This document shows positions 1 through 9,465 of a stretch of DNA of 41,552 nucleotides, piece by piece. Numbering within the stretch: position 1 is the first letter of the stretch; each line of letters opens with the position of its first letter. Source of the stretch: Hyphomonadaceae bacterium (GTDB lineage: Bacteria > Pseudomonadota > Alphaproteobacteria > Caulobacterales > Hyphomonadaceae). The notes beneath the pieces were generated by a model, which saw nothing but the letters and a program-made list of their open reading frames with translations, was not told where the DNA came from and ran no database searches. The stretch is from assembly GCA_016714495.1 (NCBI GenBank), contig JADKDU010000020.1, positions 1-41,552 of the forward strand, given 5' to 3'. The position numbers and the translations under genes are program-made.

Positions 1-120
1 GCGCGTGCGGAACACGACTGCCTCAGCTTGCGCCTCTTCGCTCTTGATCGCCACGAACCGCCTAGTCGGGCGCAGGCCCGCCTCGCAGACCGCCCCGGCA
101 TCGCCCGGGGCGTCTTGGCC
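1..120 (-). pseudogene. IS110-family transposase fragment, cut by window edge
   Basis: Reading the minus strand toward base 1 gives a peptide with an Asp-Ala-rich start (GDAGAVCEAGLRPT) followed by RFVAIKSEEAQAEAVVFRTR. This resembles the segment of IS110/IS1111 transposases that follows the DEDD catalytic acidic residues. Nothing before about base 120 continues the family pattern cleanly, apart from a short LIAPSQ stretch near 190-208 in another frame, which could be an upstream piece of the same gene. The protein would continue off the left edge. I treat it as a degraded mobile-element remnant. The family call rests on motif recognition only. Confidence 0.6.
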
Positions 121-469
121 CGGGGCCAAGCCTATCGCGCGCCGGATGGTCTGAACAAGATAGCAGCGGCCAATGCCGCTGCTCCAACCTGCGAGGGCGC
201 AATGAGTTGATGAGGATCGAGAAGCGGACCGCAGAGCAGGACAGCCCGAGGCGCTGTCACAGCCTTGAGCTCGATTGCATAAGCGGGACCTGGCCAGCAG
301 CCATTAGCGTCAAGTCAATAGGCCGGACCGATGACCGCACCCGACAGATCCAAATCAACGAACTTATCTCTTGCAGCTCAGGGGCCATCCACAGATGAAA
401 GCGCCAGAACGAGAAATGTACAAACGTCAGACTTAGATCACCCTGACAGGGGCCAATCAAGCGCTGTCT
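121..469. other. no recognisable gene
   Basis: Short open frames occur on both strands but none resembles a known family and none has a convincing ribosome binding site. It lies downstream of the fhuC-like stop codon. I see no strong hairpin followed by a U-tract, so no terminator is called for the siderophore operon. Confidence 0.5.
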
Positions 470-1299
470 TCAACCCTCAGGGCTCGCACGTTTCGACAAA
501 TCGCCCGGGAGTTTCGCAAACGCGAACCGTTCATTGGGTTCAAGCGTTGATACGACGGCCATCGGCGTTTCGTAGATGGCTTCCAAGACATGTGCATCAA
601 TCAGGTTCGGTGCGGCGCCTTGCCATGCGATGCGGCCAGCCTTCATCGCGACGACATGGTCGCAGTATCTTGCTGCGAGATTTATGTCGTGCAGGATGAT
701 CAGGATTGCGACGTTCCGTATTCGCGAGACGTGGCGGACGAGGCTCATTGTTTCGATCTGGTAGCGTATGTCGAGCGCGGAGACGGGCTCATCGAGTAGC
801 AGGATGTTGGCTTGCTGCGCCAGGAGCATGGCAATCCAGCAGCGCTGGCGCTCGCCGCCTGAGAGCGTGTCGGTCGGGCGGTCAGCGAATATGTCGGTGT
901 TCGTGATGGCCAGCGCCTCCTTTACGGCCGCGCGATCGGAGTCGGTGAACTTTCCCAGTGCGCCGTGCCAGGGGTACCGACCTATGCTGACGAGTTCTTC
1001 GACTGTCAGTCCACTGGTGGTTGGGATGGCCTGGGGCAGGTAGGCGATGCGGCGCGAGAATTCGCGCGAGCTGAACGAAGCGTAGGGCTTTCCGTCCAGC
1101 CTGCACTCGCCGGAGGTCAACGGCTGCTGGCGTGCAAGGGCCCGCGCCAGGTCGACTTGCCCGCGCCGTTCGGCCCGGTGAGGCCGGTGACCGTGCATGG
1201 GACAAGGCTGATGCTGACATCGTCGAGCAGGCGGGCCTCGCCGATGAACACCGACCCAGAAGTCAGCTGGAGGGTGGACGCTTCGGTTGCGGTGGTCAT
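470..1299 (-). CDS. fhuC: FhuC-like siderophore ABC transporter ATPase, one frameshift
   Basis: Cytoplasmic ATPase that powers import of ferric hydroxamate siderophores through the FhuB-type permease encoded just upstream. The start at 1299 (MTTATEAS) overlaps the permease stop by four bases (ATGA), the usual coupling in this operon type. The Walker A motif GPNGAGKST lies in the first frame. Immediately after it, near 1150, the reading frame changes, and the rest of the domain follows: Q-loop region, signature LSGGERQRCWIAM, Walker B ILLLDEPVSALD and the H-loop HDINLAARYCDH. Full length would be about 277 residues, normal for FhuC/FepC. A single-base indel separates the two parts. It could be a sequencing error or a real null mutation. 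The family assignment is firm; the exact substrate is inferred from the neighbours. Confidence 0.85.
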
Positions 1300-3277
1300 C
1301 GCTTGTTACCCATCGCAATGAGGAGAAGGAGAACAGGACAGGCCAGCAGACTGGCCAGGATTCCGGTGGGAAGCTGGAGCGGGAAGGCGATTGTTCTTGC
1401 CAGCGTGTCGGCGATGATCATCAACGCGGCGCCTATCAGTGCGCTCAAAACCAGTCCGGCGGGCGCGGACCTGATGCCGAAGAGGCGAACCAGATGCGGC
1501 GCCATCAGGCCTACGAAGGTGAGCGGGCCAATAACGGGCGTCGCGATGGCGGCTGTCAGCGCGACGAGCGCGAATAGCGCAGATTGTGCGACAGGAACGC
1601 GGACGCCGACGCCGGTTGCGACGGATGCGCCGAGCGGGAGCACCGCCAGCCAGCGCGATCCCAGCAATCCGACTGCTAGCAGGACCACAGCTGCTCCCAC
1701 CGTCGCCAAGGCGACGGGAAGGCTGATGTCGCTGGCGGAGCCGGCGAGCCAGGCAAGAAGAAGGACGGAGCTGGGACCGCCGTTGGCGATGATCAGTCCG
1801 ACGACCGCATCGACCAGCGCCGTAAGGGCGACGCCGGCGAGGAGAATGCGTTCGGGCGCCGCGGACCGCCGCAGAGAAATGCTCAACACGAAAAGCAACG
1901 CCGCGAACGAGCCGATCGTCGTGGCGAGGCCGAGGCCGATATCCATGCTTGAGCCGGCAAAGGACAAGGCTATCGCGGCGCCCATGATCGCGCCGGCGCT
2001 CACGCCCATGATCTCGGGGCTCGCAAGCGGATTTTGCGTGACCCGTTGCAGGATGTATCCGCCGATAGCCAGCAGCCCGCCTGCGCCTGCTGTGGCAAGC
2101 ATACGCGGCAGTCGCCACGGCAGCACATCAGCGAACATCTCGCCGTTGAGGATCGCCCAGCTTCCGTCTGGTCCGCGCCCGATCATCACAAGCGCCGCGA
2201 GGCCGGCCAGCGTTGCTGCGCCCAGAAGCGTCAGCAAGAGCCCTGTACGCCTCGACTGTCTCACACCGCTGGATGTCAGCGTCTCATTGGCCGGCGGCTG
2301 GGGCTGCCGGGACTGCAGCCTGGAAAGAAGCAACAGCAGCAGGGGAGAACCTATGACGGCGGTTACCGCGCCCGTCGGAATGAAGGCGCCATCGCCGCTG
2401 AGCAGTTGCACGGCGAGGTCGGTGACGAGCAGCAGCAAAGCGCCCATGATTGCCGACCACAGGCACCGCGCGGCGAAACGTTGCACGCCACAGAAGGTCG
2501 CCAGTGCGGGCGCTGCCAGTCCGATGAAGCCGATTACGCCAACCGTGCTTGTTATGAAGGCAGCCATCAGGACAGCCACGCCGATCGCCAACAGCCTGAT
2601 CCGCTCCACAGGAACACCCACGTTGCGCGCGGCGTCCTCGCCAGCGTCCAGAACGGAGAGCGGCCGCACCAGCAACAGCAGCACACCGCCGCAAACGACG
2701 AGGCGCATCGCCAGCTGGATCGCTGGTTCCCAGCTCTGCTGGCTAAGGGAGCCGCTCCCCCAGATGAAGAGGCCGATGAGATAGCGATCCTTGAGCAGGA
2801 CGAGAATGATCGAGAGCGCGCCGCAATACAGGCTCACCACAAGGCCCGCGAGGATCATGGACACGGGTGAATACTTGCGTGACCGGGAAATCACCAGGAC
2901 GAGGGCTACTGCGGCGACTGCACCGACGATTGCTACAAGGTCACGGCCGAAGCCGAAGAGTCCTGGCGCCAGCAGGGTGACGAGCCCGAGAGTCAACCGC
3001 GCGCCCGCGCTGACAGCCAGAGTATCGGGTGCGACCAGAGGGTTGCGGAGCACCTGCTGGAGGATAGCGCCGGAGACAGCCAGCCCGGCGCGCACAGGAT
3101 TGCCATTGCGAGGCGTGGCAACGTTGCGTGCAGCAGGATGAGGCGATCGAACCGCGTCTCGATCGAGGATGCTGCCATGCTGACCTGGATCGGCTCGCGC
3201 AGAAGAAGAGCGCCGAGAACCAGCGCCGCGACAAGCAAGGCGATTGATACGAGCCGAGGGTCGAAAGTTGTCTTCAC
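1296..3277 (-). CDS. fhuB: FhuB-like double-length FecCD permease, one frameshift
   Basis: Inner-membrane permease for ferric siderophore import. It contains two tandem FecCD halves in one polypeptide (about 660 residues), the FhuB arrangement, as opposed to two separate permeases. Each half has the typical hydrophobic helices and the ILQ-x-x-x-x-NPLA-x-P motif (QQVLRNPLVAPDTLAVSAG near the start, QRVTQNPLASPEIMGVSAG mid-protein), and both carry the GFIGL/TFVGL-x-APH-type coupling region. I place the start at a GTG at 3277, four bases after the FhuD stop, because VKTTFDPRLVSIALLVAALV begins there. The frame then changes near 3095, within what should be MAILCGAGLAVSGAILQQ. Only the N-terminal 60 or so residues are in the other frame. 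It sits between the fhuD- and fhuC-like genes in one transcription unit. Confidence 0.85.
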
Positions 3278-3281
3278 GCGC

Positions 3282-4162
3282 TCAGACCCACCGCTCTTCG
3301 AGGTGGCTGACGAGCAGTTTCGAAAACCGTTCTGCGGAGGGCAGGCCGCCGAACATGAAAGCAGGCGCAATCCGCCCTTCTCGCTTGGCCTTCACGAATG
3401 GCAGTTCATTCCACAGCGGACTTGATGAAAGGGCGTAGGTTATATCGGGCGGGACAGGTTCTACGGCGACCAGTTCCACATCCGCGAGCGTGGCAAGCTG
3501 TTCGAGTCCGACGGTCTCGAAGCCAAAATTGCCTACCGGCTTCGACCAGGCGCTTTCGAGGCCAAGCCATGCGAGTGTTTCGGCGTAAAGACTGCTACCG
3601 CCATACACGCGCGCGTGTCGGTTATCGATGAAACTCACGAGCAGCACGGGTCTTCGCTGCAGCTTGGCAAGCCGCGCCGTGGAATCGGCGCGCAAGACGC
3701 CAAGTTGACGGATGTAGGTTTCAGCAGCCGGTGAAGCGTCAACGTGGCTGGCGAGTTCCCGGGTGATCGCAATTCGATTTGCGAGAGGCGTTTCGGAGAC
3801 TTCATAGACGGACAGGTTGAGAGACGGTGCGATGCGATCCAGCGTTGGCTTGAGCCGCTGGAGAAACGGCGAGATCAAGATGAGCGGGGACGCAGCGCGG
3901 CAATCAGCTCAAAATTCAGTTCCTGCTGCAGGCCCAGATCCGCCGTGTCAGGTGGTAACGCGGGCTCAATGACGAATTTGGCGTAGTCTGCGGCGGCGAC
4001 CACGCCCGCCGGTCGTTTTCCGATCGCGATCATCGTCTCGGCGAGGGCCCAGTCCAGCGCCAACACCCCGCCGCGGCCGAATCCGTCCCGAGCGACCGGA
4101 GAACAGGCCGTAAGGGCGACGAGCCCAGCAGCCTGCAACAGGACGCGCCTGTCGATCGTCAT
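3282..4162 (-). CDS. fhuD: FhuD-like periplasmic siderophore-binding protein, one frameshift
   Basis: Periplasmic solute-binding protein that would hand ferric hydroxamates to the FhuB-like permease. The N-terminus (MTIDRRVLLQAAGLVALTAC) has twin basic residues, a hydrophobic core and a possible lipobox Cys. The ALDW-x-x-AET-x-x-x-IG segment, then DLGLQQELNFELIAALRP, match the first lobe of FhuD. The frame changes near 3880, and the second lobe follows: ISPFLQRLKPTLDRIAP, LLVSFIDNRHARVYG and PLWNELPFVKAKR, all in family order. Combined length is about 290 residues, normal for FhuD. It starts about 107 bases after the receptor stop, so it probably shares the receptor's transcript. Confidence 0.83.
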
Positions 4163-4269
4163 CCTGCCGCTCGCATTGCTGTATGGTCCATGGCCTCCCC
4201 CAGAGACGTCCGCTCTTTGGCCTTCAGCGCCGGAACAGACAATCCATGGGTTTGGGCAATTTCTCCAGC

Positions 4270-6426
4270 CTAGAATCCGGCGGAGAGCGAAAAGGTGAGC
4301 GTCCTTGGCGTACCCGGGGATGTCGCCGCCCAGTAGCGCTCGTCACCGGCATTCAACAGGTTCACCCGCGCGACCACGTCATGTCCGAATAGCTCCGCAT
4401 CGTAGCGCGCGCCAAGGTCCAGCAGCGCATAGCTGGATATCTTCCGCGTGTTCAGCGGGTCCTGATAGGCTTCACCGGTGAAGTAAATGCCAGATGTGAA
4501 AACCCAGCCGGCGAGCGCCTTGGGCGAGTATTCGGCATAGAGTTTGACGGTGCTGTCGGCCACACCGTTCGGACGTTTGCCCTCGAGCGCGGGGTCTGCG
4601 CTGTCACGGATTTCGTTGTCCATCACGGTGAGGCCAGCGACAATGCTCAACTCGTCTGTGGCCTTGCCTGTCGCCGTGACCTCAATCCCGCGGTGAACTT
4701 CGAGCCCGTCCTGGACGAACGTGCCCGTCGGCGTGCCATCGTTCGAGCGTTCGCTGGCCTTGTCGATCTGGAACAGTGCTGCTGTCAGCAGGATGTCGCT
4801 GACCGTGGCCTTGACGCCGAGTTCGACCTGCTGGCTCGTAAGTGGTCCAAGGATCTGGTTCGCGTTTGCAAATGTGGGCCCGACAATGCTGCCGGGCTCC
4901 AGCGACTCCATGTAGCTGGCATAGGTGGTCACCGTAGCAGTCGGCTTGTAGAGGACCGATACCGTCGGAGTGACGGCGGATTCGTCATACAGGCCATTTG
5001 GCAGCGGCGCGCCGGTCGCGAAGTCAAAGTTCTCCGAGCGGATCTTGCTCAGGTTGGCGCCGATCAGCATCGACCAGCTGGGATTGAAGGTGATGTCGTC
5101 GCCCACGACCACGTTGATGTTCTTGCTCCGGCCGTTCACCACCCAGCGCGAGTCGCTCAGATTCCAGACGGGGACCGCGAGATCAACGACTGACCGGTCA
5201 GCGAGATCGAATGCATAGGGGCCATCGAAGAACGACGGGAAGCCGTTGGCCTGTATGGCGAGGCTGTTGATGTAGGAATAGCCGTTCACGCCGAAGGTCA
5301 GGCGGTGCCTGACCGGGCCAGTTGAGAAAGCGTGGTCGGCGTAGATGTATCCGCCCTGCGTCTCAGCCGCGTTGCGTCCGCCGAACAGGTTGAACTGATA
5401 GCTTGTGTCGCCGGGGAGGAGGTTGCCAATCGCATACACCATCGAACGCGTGTCCTCCTTGTAGGAAAGCGCCGCGCGTATGGCCCACGCGTCGGAAGGC
5501 TCATAGGCGAACCTTAGGCCTGCCTCTTCGGAGTCCACGTCGACATAGGTGTTTCGCGGCGCGTAGATCTGCGATCCATCCAGAGGGTCGGGAAGATTTC
5601 CGCCGAGGAAGAACTGGAACTGGCGCCCCTCCAGATGGAAGTCCTTCTTCGACAGGAACAGCTCCACGACCATGTCGTCAGTTGGACGCCAGTCGGCGCT
5701 TCCGCTTACCATGTTGCGGCGGAGAGACTGTTCGTCGATCTGGGTGTCGCCATCCTGTGTCAGCAGGTTAAGGCGGTACCCGAACCGTCCATCAGCATCG
5801 AACGTGCCGCCGATGTCGGCGTGAGCGTAGTACTGTTCGCCGCCATAATTGCCGATGGTCAGGTTACGCAGGTCGTATGCCGTGGGGCGTTTCAGCTGGT
5901 AGTTGATCACGCCGCCGACAGGGCTCGCGCCATAGAGAAAACCGGACAAGCCGTTCAGGATCTCGAGTTGGTCGATCTCCTCAATGAATACGCCCATACC
6001 GATATTGTTGTTCTGTACGCCGTTGACATAGGCTCGCGCGACATTGAATCCGCGTAGCGTCGCCTGGGCAATGTTGTTGATGTCCTGCGACTGTCCCTGC
6101 TGAACCAAGGGCGTCATGGCGAACAGCTGGTCCAGGTTCCGTGCGCCGCTATTCTCGATGAGCTCGCTCGGTAGCACGGTGATGGTGTAGGGCACGTCCT
6201 CGACTTTCCGACCACCCCACGGGCCGGTCGTCGTAACAACATCAGGCCTGTAGCCTGCAGCCGGCTCCGCTTCCCGTGAGCCGACGACGACGACGGTGTC
6301 GGGCGATGAGCGCTCTTGAACCTCCTGCGCGGTAGCGGTCGCGACCGCGAACAGACAGACGCCCAGCGCGAGCGACCCGTTCCGCGCAAGCGCGCTCCGA
6401 GCGTTGTGACCTTTGTTCATTCTCAT
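4270..6426 (-). CDS. TonB-dependent siderophore receptor
   Basis: Outer-membrane gated porin for ferric siderophore uptake, first gene of the fhu-type operon. The start at 6426 (MRMNKGHN) is chosen over an upstream ATG at 6525 because a GGGGGG stretch lies seven bases before it and a signal peptide follows directly (SLALGVCLFAVATATAQ). No STN signalling domain is present, so classical ECF/anti-sigma signalling is unlikely. The plug domain follows the TonB-box region (DTVVVVGSR), with PYTITVLPSELIEN, ATLRGFN and LEILNGLSGFLYGASPVGG, then a long beta-barrel ending in the aromatic SLSAGF. The frame is intact over about 718 residues, in contrast to the three frameshifted transport genes downstream. 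The fhu-type neighbours make a hydroxamate siderophore the most likely substrate. Confidence 0.92.
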   Translation of the reverse strand: MRMNKGHNARSALARNGSLALGVCLFAVATATAQEVQERSSPDTVVVVGSREAEPAAGYRPDVVTTTGPWGGRKVEDVPYTITVLPSELIENSGARNLDQLFAMTPLVQQGQSQDINNIAQATLRGFNVARAYVNGVQNNNIGMGVFIEEIDQLEILNGLSGFLYGASPVGGVINYQLKRPTAYDLRNLTIGNYGGEQYYAHADIGGTFDADGRFGYRLNLLTQDGDTQIDEQSLRRNMVSGSADWRPTDDMVVELFLSKKDFHLEGRQFQFFLGGNLPDPLDGSQIYAPRNTYVDVDSEEAGLRFAYEPSDAWAIRAALSYKEDTRSMVYAIGNLLPGDTSYQFNLFGGRNAAETQGGYIYADHAFSTGPVRHRLTFGVNGYSYINSLAIQANGFPSFFDGPYAFDLADRSVVDLAVPVWNLSDSRWVVNGRSKNINVVVGDDITFNPSWSMLIGANLSKIRSENFDFATGAPLPNGLYDESAVTPTVSVLYKPTATVTTYASYMESLEPGSIVGPTFANANQILGPLTSQQVELGVKATVSDILLTAALFQIDKASERSNDGTPTGTFVQDGLEVHRGIEVTATGKATDELSIVAGLTVMDNEIRDSADPALEGKRPNGVADSTVKLYAEYSPKALAGWVFTSGIYFTGEAYQDPLNTRKISSYALLDLGARYDAELFGHDVVARVNLLNAGDERYWAATSPGTPRTLTFSLSAGF

Positions 6427-6461
6427 TTCATGACCCCCCAACCAGTTACTCTTCAAGCGCA

Positions 6462-6480
6462 AGCGTCCAGCTAGGACGCT
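6462..6480. promoter_or_regulatory. perfect 7-5-7 dyad upstream of siderophore receptor
   Basis: The sequence AGCGTCCAGCTAGGACGCT is a perfect inverted repeat with 7-base arms and a 5-base centre, located 36 to 54 bases before the receptor start. It could be an operator or the base of a leader hairpin. It does not resemble a standard Fur box. The regulator is unknown. Confidence 0.4.
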
Positions 6481-6495
6481 ACAAGCATAGTGGCG

Positions 6496-6526
6496 TGCAA
6501 CGTCAGTACGAATACTGGAATGCAAC
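6496..6526. promoter_or_regulatory. TGCAAC direct repeat enclosing a small palindrome
   Basis: TGCAAC occurs at 6496-6501 and again at 6521-6526, 25 bases apart. Between them is the inverted repeat CAGTACGAATACTG (6504-6517). It lies 70 to 100 bases upstream of the siderophore receptor and could be a binding site for its regulator. No other evidence supports function. Confidence 0.3.
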
Positions 6527-6769
6527 AGATCGGTGTCGGATGTGCACCGAGTTCGCCTGTCATCCGGCGTAAATCGGGGGCCATTTCATCCTTCGCGCGA
6601 ACTTTCGAGGACTTTGCCTGATTAACGCAGGCTGCGCCCCGGACGTCCCCTTCGGTTGCTGGTTCGACCCGAGCGGGCAGGCGAGCACCCAAATGAGCTG
6701 ATCATCTGCCTGAAACATTGCTGTGTCGGCAGAAATTGAGAATACTCACGCAGGTTATTGGGGGGGACG

Positions 6770-9321
6770 ATGGCACGGTTTTTCATCAGCTACACAAGCG
6801 CCGACCGTAGCTGGGCTTTGTGGATTACCGACGAACTGCGTGCGATGGGCCACGATCCGCACATCCACGAGTCAGAGGTCCGCGGCACCAATTTCATTCG
6901 CTGGATGCGCGAACAGGTGCGCGATGCGGACTACACGCTGTGCGTCGTGTCACCGGACTATTTCGACAAGCGTAGCGTGCACTCACTCGAAGAGTTCGAC
7001 GCAGCACGCAACCGGGCCATCAAGGAACAATCCGATTTCTGTCGTATTGTGCTCGTACAGCCCTGCGAGGTCGAGGAGTTCGACGCGACGACCAACTACA
7101 GGCCAGTCTACGGTTTGTTGGAGGATGACGCGCGAGCCCGGCTCAGAGACTTTCTGAAGGACATCCCGGCTGGACACGCTGGGCTCTCCGCAACCTTCAG
7201 GCCATTCCCGGGGCGCGTAGCCCACAACTTGCCCTTCGCAGCACCGCAGCAATTCTTTCAGCGCGACAAGGCGCAATTGTTCGGTCGAGAAGATTTTTTC
7301 GAAAAGATCCATGTCTGCTATTCCGACGACATACGCAGGCCTGCGACTGCAGCCCTCAGAGGCATGCCCGGCTGCGGCAAGACAACGATCGCAGCTGCCT
7401 ATGCCCATGCGCATCTCGAACGCTACAGAACATGCTGGTGGATTCACGCCGGCAGCGATGATGCAATCATGGCGGATCTCGCCAGGCTAGCGACGCAGTT
7501 GCGCTGGATCAGCGTGGACGAAAGCAGGAAATTCCACAGGAGACGATCCTGGGGAAACTCGAGTCCGATGGTCGAGGGCTGCTGCTGATCTATGACAATG
7601 CCGAAGCTCCCGCTCAGCTTGAGCCGTTTCTTCCAGCGACCGGGGACGCGCACATCTTGATCACGTCCAACGCGCGTGGCTGGGCGACGCTCGGTCAGGA
7701 GTACGAAGTCACGACGTGGCCGCCGGAGAAGGGCGGACAATTCCTGATCAAGCGAGTCCAGAACGGCGCGGATCTGCCTTCGGCCCAGAAGCTGTCCGAA
7801 GACATGGGCGGATTGCCGCTCGCGCTGGAAATGGCAGGCGCTTACTGCTCGGCGCACGGCCTGACGCTGAAGAGATATGCTGCGATGTTCGAGAGGAAGC
7901 TGGTCCAGGTTTTCGCCGACCCTGAAAATGCTCCAAGAGAATACCACAAACACCGGTCCGCGGCGGCTGCGTTCGAGCTTGCGATGCAACCTGCGACCAG
8001 CCGCCATCCGGCCGCGACCGACCTTTTGCAGTATATGTCGCAGCTTGCCCCGGACCCGATCCCTCTTCTGATTTTCGAGGAAGGCGCGCAGCAGCTGCCA
8101 GAATCGTTTCGAAGCGCGCTTGCGAAAGGTATCGATAGCGCCATCCGGGCTCTAGGCAAGTTCGCACTGGTCCAGCGCCCTGGCGATGACGCGGACGAGG
8201 AACTTGCCGCCGCCGACGTTGACGTCGTGCAACTCAATCGCGCGCTAAGGGCGATCGTGCCGGCGAAACTGCAAGAGGCCGACAAGGAGACTATCCGCGC
8301 CTATCTCATCCGTGTCCTGGCTGCCGTCTATCCTGCGCCGGAATGGGAAATAAATACTGCATGGGACCGTGCGCGCCTGCTCGCTCCGCATGTGGAGCAC
8401 CTGCTCCTGACGTCTCTCTTGCCGCCCGGATGTGAGGCAGTAGCGGCAGACCTGTTGCATCGCATAACCCAGTTTCTCGGACAGACCCCGGCAGACCTCA
8501 ACAAGGCTGACAAAATCATCGACCGCGCGCTGGAACTGCGCCGTGCCGCCATGCCGGAAGACAAGGCGCGCATTGCAGATATCCTCGGGACCAAGGCCCT
8601 CCTGGCGCTGACGAGAGACCCGGGCGACACGAAGGGCCAGGCCGTAAAGCTGGCGGAGGAGGCGCTTGCAGTCGTGGAAACCGCCTTCGGGCCGAACGAT
8701 CGCCGGCTCGCCATGCCGTTGATCACGCTCGCACGAGTGCTTCGAGACAAGCACGATCCCAGCCCTGCCCATATCATTCCTGACCCGGAAAGCCTCGCGC
8801 TCGCCACTGGGCACTGCGAACGCGCGCTTAACCTGTTGGCGGCAGAGGACAGCCTCGACCGAGCCCATGCGCTGTCGGTCTATGGACGCGTGCTGTCGCG
8901 ACAGAAGCGCCTCGCCGATGCGCGGGTCGCCTTGACCCAAGCACTCGAGATCTACCGGCGCGTTTGCGCCAAGGTACACCCCGCCCAAGGCAGGAATGCC
9001 GTCGACATGGCCGAGATCATGATCCGCGAGGGTGCATATGAAGACGCGCGCATAATGCTGGACAAGGCGCGGCACATCTACGCGCAGGACGAAGACCTGC
9101 AGTATGGGATCGTCCTGTGTGACAGCATGGAGGGGTGGCTCGAGAAGGCGCGGGGCCGTCGCGACAAGGCGGCTGAATGCCTGAAGCGTGCCCTTGAACT
9201 CGCCCAGAAGGTTCACGGGCCCGATCACGCCAAGACGAAGGCGCTGGAGACCCAGATCGCGTGGCTGGACAAGCCGACCGTACAAATTGCAAGCGGGGTG
9301 TCATCAACGCATCTCGCATAG
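6770..9321 (+). CDS. TIR / NB-ARC / TPR STAND-type immune protein, one frameshift
   Basis: Predicted intracellular sensor-effector of about 850 residues. Residues 1-140 are a TIR domain (MARFFISYTSADRSWALWI, then SPDYFDKRSVHSLEEFDAAR). Glu75, just before Phe, sits where TIR NADases carry their catalytic Glu. An NB-ARC NTPase follows: P-loop GMPGCGKTT at residues 198-206, Walker B LLLIYDN, sensor-like HILITSN and the GLPLAL motif. The C-terminal third is rich in TPR-like helical pairs (ALSVYGRVLSRQKRLADAR, AAECLKRALELAQKVHGPDH). The frame changes between VDESRK and QEIPQETILGKL, near 7515-7535, so about 250 residues lie before the shift. I chose the ATG at 6770 because a G-rich stretch precedes it; a TTG at 6758 is possible. 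The family is known to sense phage or stress and to deplete NAD. It stands alone, with no partner gene. Confidence 0.87.
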
Positions 9322-9465
9322 CGGATCCTTCGAGCCGCCAATAGTGGAACTGGTCGATCTCCGGTCTTCCGCACGGCGCCACCTGAAACAATCGTTGCCA
9401 GGTCGAGCGCTTCTTGCGCAACGGCGGCCCTTGCGCTGAGGGATCGATCAGAGCATTCACATCGT

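Noticed and set aside
1132..2784. 550-codon open frame on the plus strand
   Set aside because: It lies antisense to the FhuB-like permease, is rich in Ser, Thr, Ala and Arg without domains, and is explained by high GC and codon bias of the real gene.
4693..5193. 166-codon plus-strand frame inside the siderophore receptor
   Set aside because: Antisense shadow of the receptor barrel with no recognisable motif.
8245..9285. 346-codon open frame on the minus strand
   Set aside because: Antisense to the TPR region of the TIR protein, whose helical repeat pattern is clear; the antisense product resembles nothing.
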